Positions 1 through 5,140 of a stretch of 5,140 nt of DNA are shown here, piece by piece. Location: NCBI GenBank assembly GCA_937959095.1, contig CALGLY010000434.1, positions 1-5,140 of the forward strand, given 5' to 3'. The position numbers and the translations under genes were made by a program. Position 1 is the first letter of the stretch. Each line of letters opens with the position of its first letter. This stretch comes from an uncultured Saprospiraceae bacterium (GTDB lineage Bacteria > Bacteroidota > Bacteroidia > Chitinophagales > Saprospiraceae). The notes beneath the pieces are model-generated. The model ran no database searches and was not told the origin of the DNA. It was given only the letters and a program-made list of their open reading frames with translations.

Positions 1-265
1 GGGTACTTCTTTCAAAGTATTAAAATTTCACTACTTTTGATTTTTGAGTACGACAATTTGATAAAATCTCTATTTGATTATCGCTTTTCGTTCTCTGACA
101 AATTTGGCATCTTGGGATAAAAACAGTTAAACGCCTATAAATGTGTGCAACTATCGATTTTTATTCGCTTTAGCTTAAAATTTATCATAGAGCCTCACTT
201 TTCAAAGTGATTTCGTCGTTATATATTAGATTTAACACGGCTTTATCAAACTTATACTAATACAA
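1..265. other. A+T-rich upstream intergenic region
   Basis: No convincing gene is present on either strand. The only open stretch is a 39-codon frame from the left edge to a TAA at 118-120, discussed under rejected items. The region should hold the promoter of the large gene. The nearest match to the Bacteroidota -7 consensus TAnnTTTG close to the start codon is TAGATTTA at 227-234, which is imperfect and has no clear TTTG/TTG element about 19-21 bp upstream, so no promoter is called. A perfect TAnnTTTG match (TACTTTTG, 32-39) is far upstream, also without a good -33 partner. A short palindrome at 195-210 is listed separately. Confidence 0.6.
195..210. promoter_or_regulatory. Hyphenated palindrome, possible operator
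   Basis: TCACTTT and AAAGTGA form perfect 7-bp inverted arms around a 2-bp centre, 55 bp before the start codon of the large gene. The core TTTCAAAGT (200-208) recurs exactly at 10-18, where it lies in a weaker dyad (TACTT...AAGTA, 4-19). Two related dyads upstream of a surface-protein gene could be a regulator binding site. In DNA this A+T-rich, a 7-bp dyad can also arise by chance. The regulator, if there is one, is unknown. Confidence 0.25.
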
Positions 266-325
266 ATGAAGTACCTTCAACTAATCCTTTTTTTTATAAG
301 TATCTCTTATCTATCTGCTTTTGCA
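266..325 (+). other. Sec signal peptide (residues 1-20)
   Basis: A single Lys at residue 2 is followed by a hydrophobic core (LQLILFFISISYL) and a small-residue cleavage site Ala-Phe-Ala before Gln21. No lipobox cysteine follows, so signal peptidase I cleavage is expected and the protein is not a lipoprotein. The new N-terminal Gln could cyclise to pyroglutamate, as is common for T9SS cargo. This supports Sec export to the periplasm before the T9SS step. Confidence 0.9.
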
Positions 326-3300
326 CAACCAGCAAATAATGAATGTAGCGGATTAATTGATTTAGGAGTTGCTCCAATATGCGAAACTAGTAATATTTTC
401 AGCAATCTTGGAGCTACAGCATCCAATACTGGTGGAACGCCTTCTTGTTTTGTCAGTGGTGGCACGCAGCGCGATGTTTGGTTTGCATTCACGACGGCTA
501 TGGGTATAGAAACCTACTTCATTACGGTGCAAGGCGCAAATAATGGAACGAGTGGTGAAGCGATGAGTAATCCACAACTTACTTTTTATAGAGGAAACTG
601 TGGGAATTTATCAGAATTAGGTTGTGTTTCTGCGGATAATGGAGAAGGTAGTGTTACTTTTTCAATCTCCAATCTCCCTGCTGGACAGCAATTTATTCTT
701 CGCGTGAATGACTATACGGCTTCTGCTATTCCGAATGCAGGGGACTTTGCTATTTGTATAGAAGAAAAGAATGAAGTAATAATGGGAGAAGAAAGTTCTA
801 CAGATGCTTGTAGAGGTACTTTATTCGATTCAGGAGGTTTGGATGGCGATTATGCCAATAATGAAGATTTATCCTATACGATTTGCCCGAGTAGTCCACA
901 TTCTTGTATACTACTGGAGTTTGAGCAATTCGATTTAGAAAATAATTTTGATTTTATTACTATTCATGCCGGAAATAGTATAAATGAACCGGTACTTGCA
1001 AGAGTCACAGGTTCCAGTACTAGTGCTAATTTTCCTGTACAAACCGAGAGCGATTGCGTTACTATTCGTTTCCAATCGGATAATACTACGCAGCAAGCAG
1101 GTTTTGAATTGACATGGCAATGCGAAGCAGCTCTTTGTTTTCCGACCAGTGAAGATAGGATTACTAGAGTTCCTCAAGAATTACCTTTTATTCGTTCTTT
1201 ATCGACTTGTGGTGTGCCTGCCTCCTTCGGCGAAACCGCTTGTGGAAGTCCTTTATTTCTAAATGGACCAGAACATATTCTACGATACAATTCCCCTGGG
1301 GATGTTTGTGTTTCTATAAATTTAGATGGCGCAAGTGAAGGTACAGGTATTATGGTGTTAGATGCATTGCCAAGTAACCCAAATGCAAATTGTATTATTT
1401 CTCAAGAATCTAGTTCCATTTCATCGGTGGATTTATCAGAGCCGGGCAACTATTTTATTGTAATCGCAAATCCATTTGGATGTATGGATTTTGATATTAT
1501 CATAGATGAAGCAGATTGTGCTATTTCACCCTCCTTGCAAGATGCCCTTTGCAACCCATTGAATGGCTGTATAGAAGAGGGAGGTGTACCATCCTTATTT
1601 GTGTTTCAAGAAGGCTTTCAAGATATAACTCTTGTTGAAGGAGGGAATTCTGGTTGTTGGCAAAATGCAGGGCTAGAAGTTGGCTTTTTCTGGTTTACCA
1701 TACAAGCACAAGCAGATGGGAAATTTGGTTTCCTACTACAAAGTGCAGATATACCATCCGATATTGATTTCAATGTTTGGGGACCTTTCACGCCCGATAA
1801 TGCTTGTAGAGATCAAGCTGATATTATACAATTTATCGAACAAAATCAACCGATTAGAAGTTCTTGGGCAGCACCTCCAGGACGCACAGGACTAACCAAT
1901 TTGCATCCTGTATTGCGTTATCCTATTCTAGATGAATTTGACTGCCTTTCTCCTAATAATCCAAGTGCATTAGGGGACAATTTTGTTCGTAGAATAGATG
2001 TACGAGAAGGCGAAGTATATGCTATATTAATTAATGACTTTGCAAATACTATTGAGAGTAATAGCATCTTAGTAGATTGGTCCCCATCGGACCCTAATGT
2101 ACTTGCCCCGATTCCTAACGAAATTCTCAATCGCGATACATCTATCTGTTCAGGACAATCTGTTCAGTTGGAATTAGAGACGACTATTGATGATATTATT
2201 TGGAGTCCTGCGGAGAGTTTATCCTGTACGCGTTGTCCGAATCCTATCGCTACGCCTCAAGAAAGCACAACTTATAGAGCAATAGTAGAAGGAATTTGTG
2301 TGACGGATACAGTAGAGGTACAAGTGCAAGTATTTGGTATTGATCTTGAACCGAATATTACGGTTTGTTTGAATGAAAGTATTGAACTAGAAGCTGGTAG
2401 TAATTTTGAGGGAGCTATCTATGAATGGAATGCACCACAAGGAGTAGAACTTAGTTGTACCGATTGTCCAAACCCAATTGTGACTGCAACTACCGCAGGC
2501 ACATTTGATATTACAGTGCAACTTGATGCACCTACTTGTCCTGCTTTTGATCGAACAACCTTGACGGTGCTTCCACAAACTGCTCCCGATTTTGAAGTCA
2601 TCGACGATATACAAATATGCGTGGGAGCAAGTCCGATATTAGGCAATCCTAATAATTCTAATGAAAACGAATATGTTTGGACATCCATTCCAGCAGGATT
2701 TACTTCTACGGAAGGGAATCCTAGTGTCACCCCCGCTGTAACGACGAAATATTTTGTGAGTGTAAGAAACGGCAACTGCCCTGTTACTTCAGTAGATAGT
2801 GTGTTAGTCGAGGTTTTTGAAACACCAGTAGTGAGTGTGGTCTCTGATACTGCTATTTGCCAAGGAGAAATCCTACAACTGAGTTTTGATACGCCCGAAG
2901 AGGATGTGATGTATCGTTGGGTAGGCCCAAATGAAATTACAGATGAGGAAGACTTGAACACCCTATTCGAGCCTCAAAGAAGTGGTACATATGGCGTGAC
3001 GGCTTCGCGTGGTATTTGTAATGTGACGGAGCGGGTGCAAGTGGATGTAACTCAAATAAAAGTAGAATTTGTAGATGATTTAATGCAACCTATAGATTCC
3101 CTTTCTATGTGCTTAGGCGACACCTTAGACTTGAGACTGAATGCGGAAACACCAGAAGGCATACTACCAGAATGGACTCCTGTGGATGGCTCATTGAGTG
3201 ATACACTAGGCATACAAGTATTTGCTACACCTGAAACATCTATTATGTATTATGCACAAGCTGCCAATGGGGCTTGTCTGAGCATTGATTCCATAATGAT

Positions 3301-4882
3301 TTATGTAGATTCTTTGCCTGAAAATTTAGGACTGATGCCACTAGATACCATGATATGTGAAGGGAATTATGTCGTGCTTACCTCGGAGGTATATGAGCCA
3401 AGTCTATATCCAAATATAGAACATCAATGGTTTCCATTCACAGGACAACAAACGCCTGATAGCCTTTTCAATATGGTTGTTTCACCACCCGAAGATGGTA
3501 CATATGTTTATGAGCGCATCACAGGAAATGGCGAATGCATCAGTACGGAACGCGCTACAGTAGTCGTGAATCCACTGCCAGAAATACAGATTGTATCCGA
3601 CCAAGATGCGATATGCCCTGGGGAAGTCGCCACTTTGAGTGTAGAATTACTGAATCCTGATGAAGTAACCATTGAGTCTTATATGTGGCAACCAGAGGAT
3701 ATTCTTGACCCGACTGATCAAGAAAGTATTGTTACTTCCATGGGAGGCATCATGTATAATGTACAAGTTCAATCCGACAAAATGTGTCCAGGAGGAGCAG
3801 GATATTTCTTAGAAAATGCCGCACCGCCTGCTTTACAGTTGCCGGTAAATCCAGAACTTTGTATTGGTGAATCTATCCGATTGAATAATATTATTGGAAA
3901 TGATGTTACGTATACTTGGACTTCTGAACCAGAAGGATTTACCTCTGATTTAGCTGACCCAATCGTAGCACCTACCATTACTACTACTTATACCGTAGTG
4001 GCTGAAAGTCAAGATTGTCCACCTACTTCACAATCCGTGACAGTAGTAATCATTCCACAACAAACCTTTACGGTTGAGCCAATGGATGCACTCGTTTGTA
4101 TTGGAGAGTCTATTGATATAACAGCAACAGCGACAGGCGATGGTACATTTGTATGGTCTACTGGAACATCGGATGTTGGATTCAGTTCTACCATTACGTT
4201 AACGCCAACAGGTTTGACAGATATTAGCGTTGTTTATCGCTATGGTGGACCCGATGATGCACGTTGTGATAGTCAGGAAGATTTTGTCACTTTAGATGTA
4301 GTGGACGGTATCAATGTGGATAGTATTATGATCCGTTTAGCGAATGATTTGAGCGTAGTCCCTGAATTTGTATATGAAGGAGAAGCCTTACAACTTTCTG
4401 TTTTTCCTGACCAAATAGTAGATGATAATAATATTGTTTGGACGATAGACGGAACAGAAATAGGCAGAGGTGCTATAATTCTTGCCGAAGCTAGTGCAAC
4501 ACCAGGCGACATCACTTATACAGCTACTATCATCAACGATTTTGGTTGTGAAGTGAGTGCGATGATTAGGATTACTGTTCAGGAATCGGTTATTGCAGCA
4601 CCGAATGTGTTCACGCCAGGTAGAAATGATAATAATATTTTCTATCCCCTCACTAGAGGAAATATTACATTAGAAAGTATGGCAATTTTTGATCGCTGGG
4701 GACAAAGTATATATGAAACCACCGATTTTAGTGGCTCAACATCTAGTTGGGGCTGGAATGGAAGACGTAATAATGAAGAAGATGGACAAGAGTTACCATC
4801 TGATATTTACGTTTATGTCATCAATTATACAATCGCTGGAAGAGAAGAAACCCTCACAGGCGAAATATTACTTTTACGATAA
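266..4882 (+). CDS. Giant modular surface protein: CUB, Ig/PKD-like array, T9SS type B sorting domain
   Basis: A complete 1538-residue secreted protein, roughly 165 kDa. The ATG at 266 is chosen because it is followed at once by a good signal peptide; there is no Shine-Dalgarno sequence before it, only an A-rich stretch, as is usual in Bacteroidota. Visible domains in order: signal peptide (1-20, cleavage after AFA); a six-Cys beta-sandwich domain (about 22-166); CUB (181-286); a PPC-like beta domain (about 287-419); a Bacteroidota-type domain with DFNVWGPF and PIRSSWA (about 421-606); about ten Ig/PKD-like repeats (612-1440); and a gliding-motility-associated C-terminal domain (1443-1538). 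From family knowledge, the C-terminal domain directs export across the outer membrane by T9SS. A role as adhesin, matrix or gliding-associated surface protein is inferred; no catalytic domain or motif is visible. The protein is very acidic (about 215 Asp+Glu against 42 Arg and 6 Lys). Its ligand cannot be read from the sequence. Confidence 0.95.
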   Translation: MKYLQLILFFISISYLSAFAQPANNECSGLIDLGVAPICETSNIFSNLGATASNTGGTPSCFVSGGTQRDVWFAFTTAMGIETYFITVQGANNGTSGEAMSNPQLTFYRGNCGNLSELGCVSADNGEGSVTFSISNLPAGQQFILRVNDYTASAIPNAGDFAICIEEKNEVIMGEESSTDACRGTLFDSGGLDGDYANNEDLSYTICPSSPHSCILLEFEQFDLENNFDFITIHAGNSINEPVLARVTGSSTSANFPVQTESDCVTIRFQSDNTTQQAGFELTWQCEAALCFPTSEDRITRVPQELPFIRSLSTCGVPASFGETACGSPLFLNGPEHILRYNSPGDVCVSINLDGASEGTGIMVLDALPSNPNANCIISQESSSISSVDLSEPGNYFIVIANPFGCMDFDIIIDEADCAISPSLQDALCNPLNGCIEEGGVPSLFVFQEGFQDITLVEGGNSGCWQNAGLEVGFFWFTIQAQADGKFGFLLQSADIPSDIDFNVWGPFTPDNACRDQADIIQFIEQNQPIRSSWAAPPGRTGLTNLHPVLRYPILDEFDCLSPNNPSALGDNFVRRIDVREGEVYAILINDFANTIESNSILVDWSPSDPNVLAPIPNEILNRDTSICSGQSVQLELETTIDDIIWSPAESLSCTRCPNPIATPQESTTYRAIVEGICVTDTVEVQVQVFGIDLEPNITVCLNESIELEAGSNFEGAIYEWNAPQGVELSCTDCPNPIVTATTAGTFDITVQLDAPTCPAFDRTTLTVLPQTAPDFEVIDDIQICVGASPILGNPNNSNENEYVWTSIPAGFTSTEGNPSVTPAVTTKYFVSVRNGNCPVTSVDSVLVEVFETPVVSVVSDTAICQGEILQLSFDTPEEDVMYRWVGPNEITDEEDLNTLFEPQRSGTYGVTASRGICNVTERVQVDVTQIKVEFVDDLMQPIDSLSMCLGDTLDLRLNAETPEGILPEWTPVDGSLSDTLGIQVFATPETSIMYYAQAANGACLSIDSIMIYVDSLPENLGLMPLDTMICEGNYVVLTSEVYEPSLYPNIEHQWFPFTGQQTPDSLFNMVVSPPEDGTYVYERITGNGECISTERATVVVNPLPEIQIVSDQDAICPGEVATLSVELLNPDEVTIESYMWQPEDILDPTDQESIVTSMGGIMYNVQVQSDKMCPGGAGYFLENAAPPALQLPVNPELCIGESIRLNNIIGNDVTYTWTSEPEGFTSDLADPIVAPTITTTYTVVAESQDCPPTSQSVTVVIIPQQTFTVEPMDALVCIGESIDITATATGDGTFVWSTGTSDVGFSSTITLTPTGLTDISVVYRYGGPDDARCDSQEDFVTLDVVDGINVDSIMIRLANDLSVVPEFVYEGEALQLSVFPDQIVDDNNIVWTIDGTEIGRGAIILAEASATPGDITYTATIINDFGCEVSAMIRITVQESVIAAPNVFTPGRNDNNIFYPLTRGNITLESMAIFDRWGQSIYETTDFSGSTSSWGWNGRRNNEEDGQELPSDIYVYVINYTIAGREETLTGEILLLR
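329..763 (+). other. N-terminal Cys-rich beta-sandwich domain (residues 22-166)
   Basis: The domain opens with ANNECSG and contains DVWFAF (70-75), LTFYRGNC (105-112), a Cys at 120, QQFILRVND (141-149) and a closing GDFAICIEE. This is the pattern of the PPC-like jelly-roll domain that often begins Bacteroidota T9SS cargo ('NDxC ... VWYxF ... LxVYxGxC ... YxIRV ... GxFxIC'). Cys 27, 39, 61, 112, 120 and 164 give an even number, consistent with three disulfides in an extracellular fold. The family name comes from recalled pattern, not a search. Confidence 0.55.
806..1123 (+). other. CUB domain (residues 181-286)
   Basis: The segment starts at ACRGTLFDSGG and ends at FELTWQC. Typical CUB features are Cys182 and Cys207 spaced 25 apart as in the first CUB disulfide, FEQFDLE (219-225) followed by FDFITIHAG (228-236), and VTIRFQSD (265-272) followed by AGFELTW near the end. 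Glu225 and Asp229 fall where calcium-binding CUB domains carry acidic ligands, so calcium-dependent ligand binding is plausible. Cys214, Cys264 and Cys286 do not follow the canonical C3-C4 spacing. CUB domains bind proteins or glycans in animals and occur in many secreted Bacteroidota proteins. Confidence 0.75.
1124..1522 (+). other. Second PPC-like beta domain (residues 287-419)
   Basis: The recognisable part is GPEHILRYNSPGDVCVSINL (334-353), then GTGIMVLD (359-366), a Cys at 376, and DLSEPGNYFIVI (389-400) leading to GCMDFDIIID. This matches the PPC-like layout of an aromatic strand, a Gly-Asp turn with Cys, and a final 'pGxYxIVI' strand. No enzymatic residues are evident. It probably acts as a structural or carbohydrate/protein-binding spacer. 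The assignment is by pattern only. Confidence 0.45.
1526..2083 (+). other. Bacteroidota T9SS-cargo beta domain (residues 421-606)
   Basis: Key elements are FFWFTIQA (474-481), DIDFNVWGPF (499-508), a Cys at 514, PIRSSWA (529-535), a TGLTN turn (541-545), and EGEVYAILINDF (581-592) leading to ILVDW. I recognise this order ('W-FTI ... DxDFxVWGP ... C ... PIRCSYA ... TGL ... GExYxLLIdNF ... F-L-W') from many large Bacteroidota gliding-associated proteins, where it usually sits just before Ig/PKD arrays, as here. Its function is unknown. In the PIRCSYA motif the usual Cys is Ser here (Ser532). Confidence 0.5.
2099..4585 (+). repeat. Array of about ten Ig/PKD-like repeats (residues 612-1440)
   Basis: Repeats are recognised by an opening Cys in a 'D..IC.GE...L' strand, a central Trp (W..P or WTS) and a closing Cys before the last strand. 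Opening Cys: 628, 701, 785, 865, 949, 1031, 1117, 1199, 1278, spaced 73-86 residues apart. Closing Cys: 678, 758, 838, 918, 1004, 1091, 1174, 1251, 1334. The tenth repeat (about 1348-1440) keeps the strand pattern and a closing Cys1428 but has Tyr1370 in place of the opening Cys. Repeats 1 and 2 carry an extra CxxC (654/657 and 731/734). The DNA of the units is well diverged, so the array is old rather than freshly amplified. It is probably a rigid stalk that holds the N-terminal domains away from the cell. Confidence 0.75.
4592..4879 (+). other. Gliding-motility-associated C-terminal domain, T9SS type B (residues 1443-1538)
   Basis: Hallmarks are APNVFTPG (1445-1452), MAIFDRWGQSIYET (1472-1485), WGWNGR (1495-1500), LPSDIYVYVINY (1510-1521) and GEILLLR at the very C-terminus. 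This is the CHU_C-like type B sorting domain of T9SS cargo (families typified by SprB-like adhesins), commonly secreted with PorP/SprF-like partners; no such partner gene lies in this window. The usual PNGDGxND loop after 'FTP' is altered to PGRNDNN, while the downstream motifs are intact. The domain ends exactly at the stop codon, as expected for a functional sorting signal. Confidence 0.9.
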
Positions 4883-4892
4883 TTTATAGAAG

Positions 4893-4955
4893 TAATTGAC
4901 TATTTAAAATTGACAACGATTTTTCATCTGATTATCAATTTTAAATAGTCAATTA
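4893..4955. terminator. Perfect 21-bp inverted repeat, probable hairpin terminator
   Basis: Bases 4893-4913 are the exact reverse complement of 4935-4955, with a 21-nt loop at 4914-4934 and a possible further G-T pair (4892/4956). The hairpin begins 10 nt after the stop of the large gene and ends 17 nt before the next start codon. The stem has only 3 G/C pairs, and there is no T-run after the right arm on either strand, so it is not a textbook intrinsic terminator. It may act as a terminator or 3'-end stabiliser for the large mRNA, or as an RNA processing site. The structure is certain; its role is inferred. Confidence 0.5.
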
Positions 4956-4972
4956 TACCTAATAGCACACCT

Positions 4973-5140
4973 ATGACTTTTCTCTGTGTATCCTGTTATT
5001 TCAAAGGAGAAGACTTTTTGACTGCTTGCAAAGCCGCAGGCAATACCGTTTATCTAGTAACGGTAAAGGAATTAGAAAATGAGGCTTGGCCACGCGAAGA
5101 CATCGACGATATGTTTTTTATAGAAGAGCCAAACACCCCC
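4973..5140 (+). CDS. ATP-grasp-like protein, N-terminal 56 codons (runs off the right edge)
   Basis: The frame is open from the ATG at 4973 to the last base. It begins MTFLCVSCYFKGEDFL, then has CKAAGNTVYLVT and a WPREDIDDMFFIEE segment. This alternation of a first beta strand, a 'YFKGxDFxxxCKxxGxxVYLxT' helix-strand pair and 'xWPRxxIDExFxM' is what I recall from the N-terminal (pre-ATP-grasp) domain of Bacteroidota ATP-grasp ligase-like proteins. The ATP-grasp catalytic core would lie beyond the window, so the reaction cannot be confirmed. There is no signal peptide, so the protein should be cytosolic. There is no Shine-Dalgarno sequence before the start. It lies in the same direction as the large gene, 90 bp downstream, with a long hairpin between them, so co-transcription is doubtful. 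Codons are ordinary, with 3 Lys in 56 residues, unlike its neighbour. Confidence 0.6.
   Translation, partial: MTFLCVSCYFKGEDFLTACKAAGNTVYLVTVKELENEAWPREDIDDMFFIEEPNTP

Noticed and set aside
1..120. Open frame from the left edge to a TAA at 118-120 (39 codons), possible tail of an upstream gene
   Set aside because: It is rich in Phe, Leu, Ile, Ser and Lys and lacks Ala, Val, Thr and Pro, as expected from translated A+T-rich noncoding DNA. A frame this long is not rare when six frames are considered. Sequence to the left would settle it.
143..175. Mini-ORF ATGTGTGCAACT... ending in TAG within the leader
   Set aside because: Only 10 codons, no ribosome-binding signal and no recognisable leader-peptide pattern.
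227..234. TAGATTTA as a -7 promoter element for the large gene
   Set aside because: The last base differs from the TAnnTTTG consensus and no TTTG/TTG element lies about 19-21 bp upstream, so it is mentioned only in the leader entry.
2419..2961. 180-codon open frame on the minus strand inside the large gene
   Set aside because: It lies antisense to well-defined Ig-like repeats whose Cys/Trp pattern is conserved on the + strand. Its Ser/Thr/Val-rich composition is what the complement of this repeat DNA would give, and there is no known motif or start signal.
4422..4639. 14-bp direct repeat ATGATAATAATATT at 4422-4435 and 4626-4639
   Set aside because: Both copies encode Asp/Asn-rich turns (DDNNI and NDNNI) in frame, so shared codon choice explains the match; there is no sign of a mobile element or target duplication.
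1..5140. CRISPR array, tRNA/rRNA genes, insertion sequence or toxin-antitoxin pair
   Set aside because: No short regularly spaced repeats, no tRNA-like or rRNA-like sequence, no transposase motifs and no small paired genes are visible. Almost all of the window is one coding frame.

Overview
The window is dominated by one very large secreted protein gene on the + strand (266-4882, 1538 aa). It is flanked by an A+T-rich leader (1-265) and by the first 56 codons of a second + strand gene that runs off the right edge (4973 onward). The organism is almost certainly a member of the Bacteroidota. The large protein ends in a gliding-motility-associated, CHU_C-like type B C-terminal domain of the type IX secretion system (T9SS), which is confined to that phylum. 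Neither start codon has a Shine-Dalgarno sequence in front of it, which is also typical. The style of the modules (CUB, Cys-paired Ig/PKD-like repeats, and a domain with an 'NVWGPF...PIRSSWA' pattern) resembles Saprospiria/Flavobacteriia surface proteins; the class assignment is an inference.

Layout: 1-265 is an upstream region with no convincing gene, a hyphenated palindrome at 195-210 and a partly matching copy near the left edge. 266-4882 encodes a Sec signal peptide, a Cys-rich beta-sandwich domain, a CUB domain, two further Bacteroidota-type beta domains, about ten Ig/PKD-like repeats of 73-92 residues, and the T9SS type B sorting domain. 4883-4972 is a 90-bp intergenic gap, most of it occupied by a perfect 21-bp inverted repeat with a 21-nt loop. 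4973-5140 is the 5' end of a gene whose N-terminus resembles cytosolic ATP-grasp ligase-like proteins.

The two genes have no evident functional link. The large protein is exported by Sec, crosses the outer membrane by T9SS and is probably displayed on the surface as an adhesin-like or matrix protein. The second looks like an intracellular enzyme. The most unusual features are the near absence of lysine in the giant protein (6 of 1538 residues, about 215 acidic residues), the last Ig-like repeat with a single unpaired cysteine, two non-adjacent repeats that match at half of 40 gap-free positions, and the long perfect hairpin squeezed between the two genes. I do not see a clearly new multi-gene system here.
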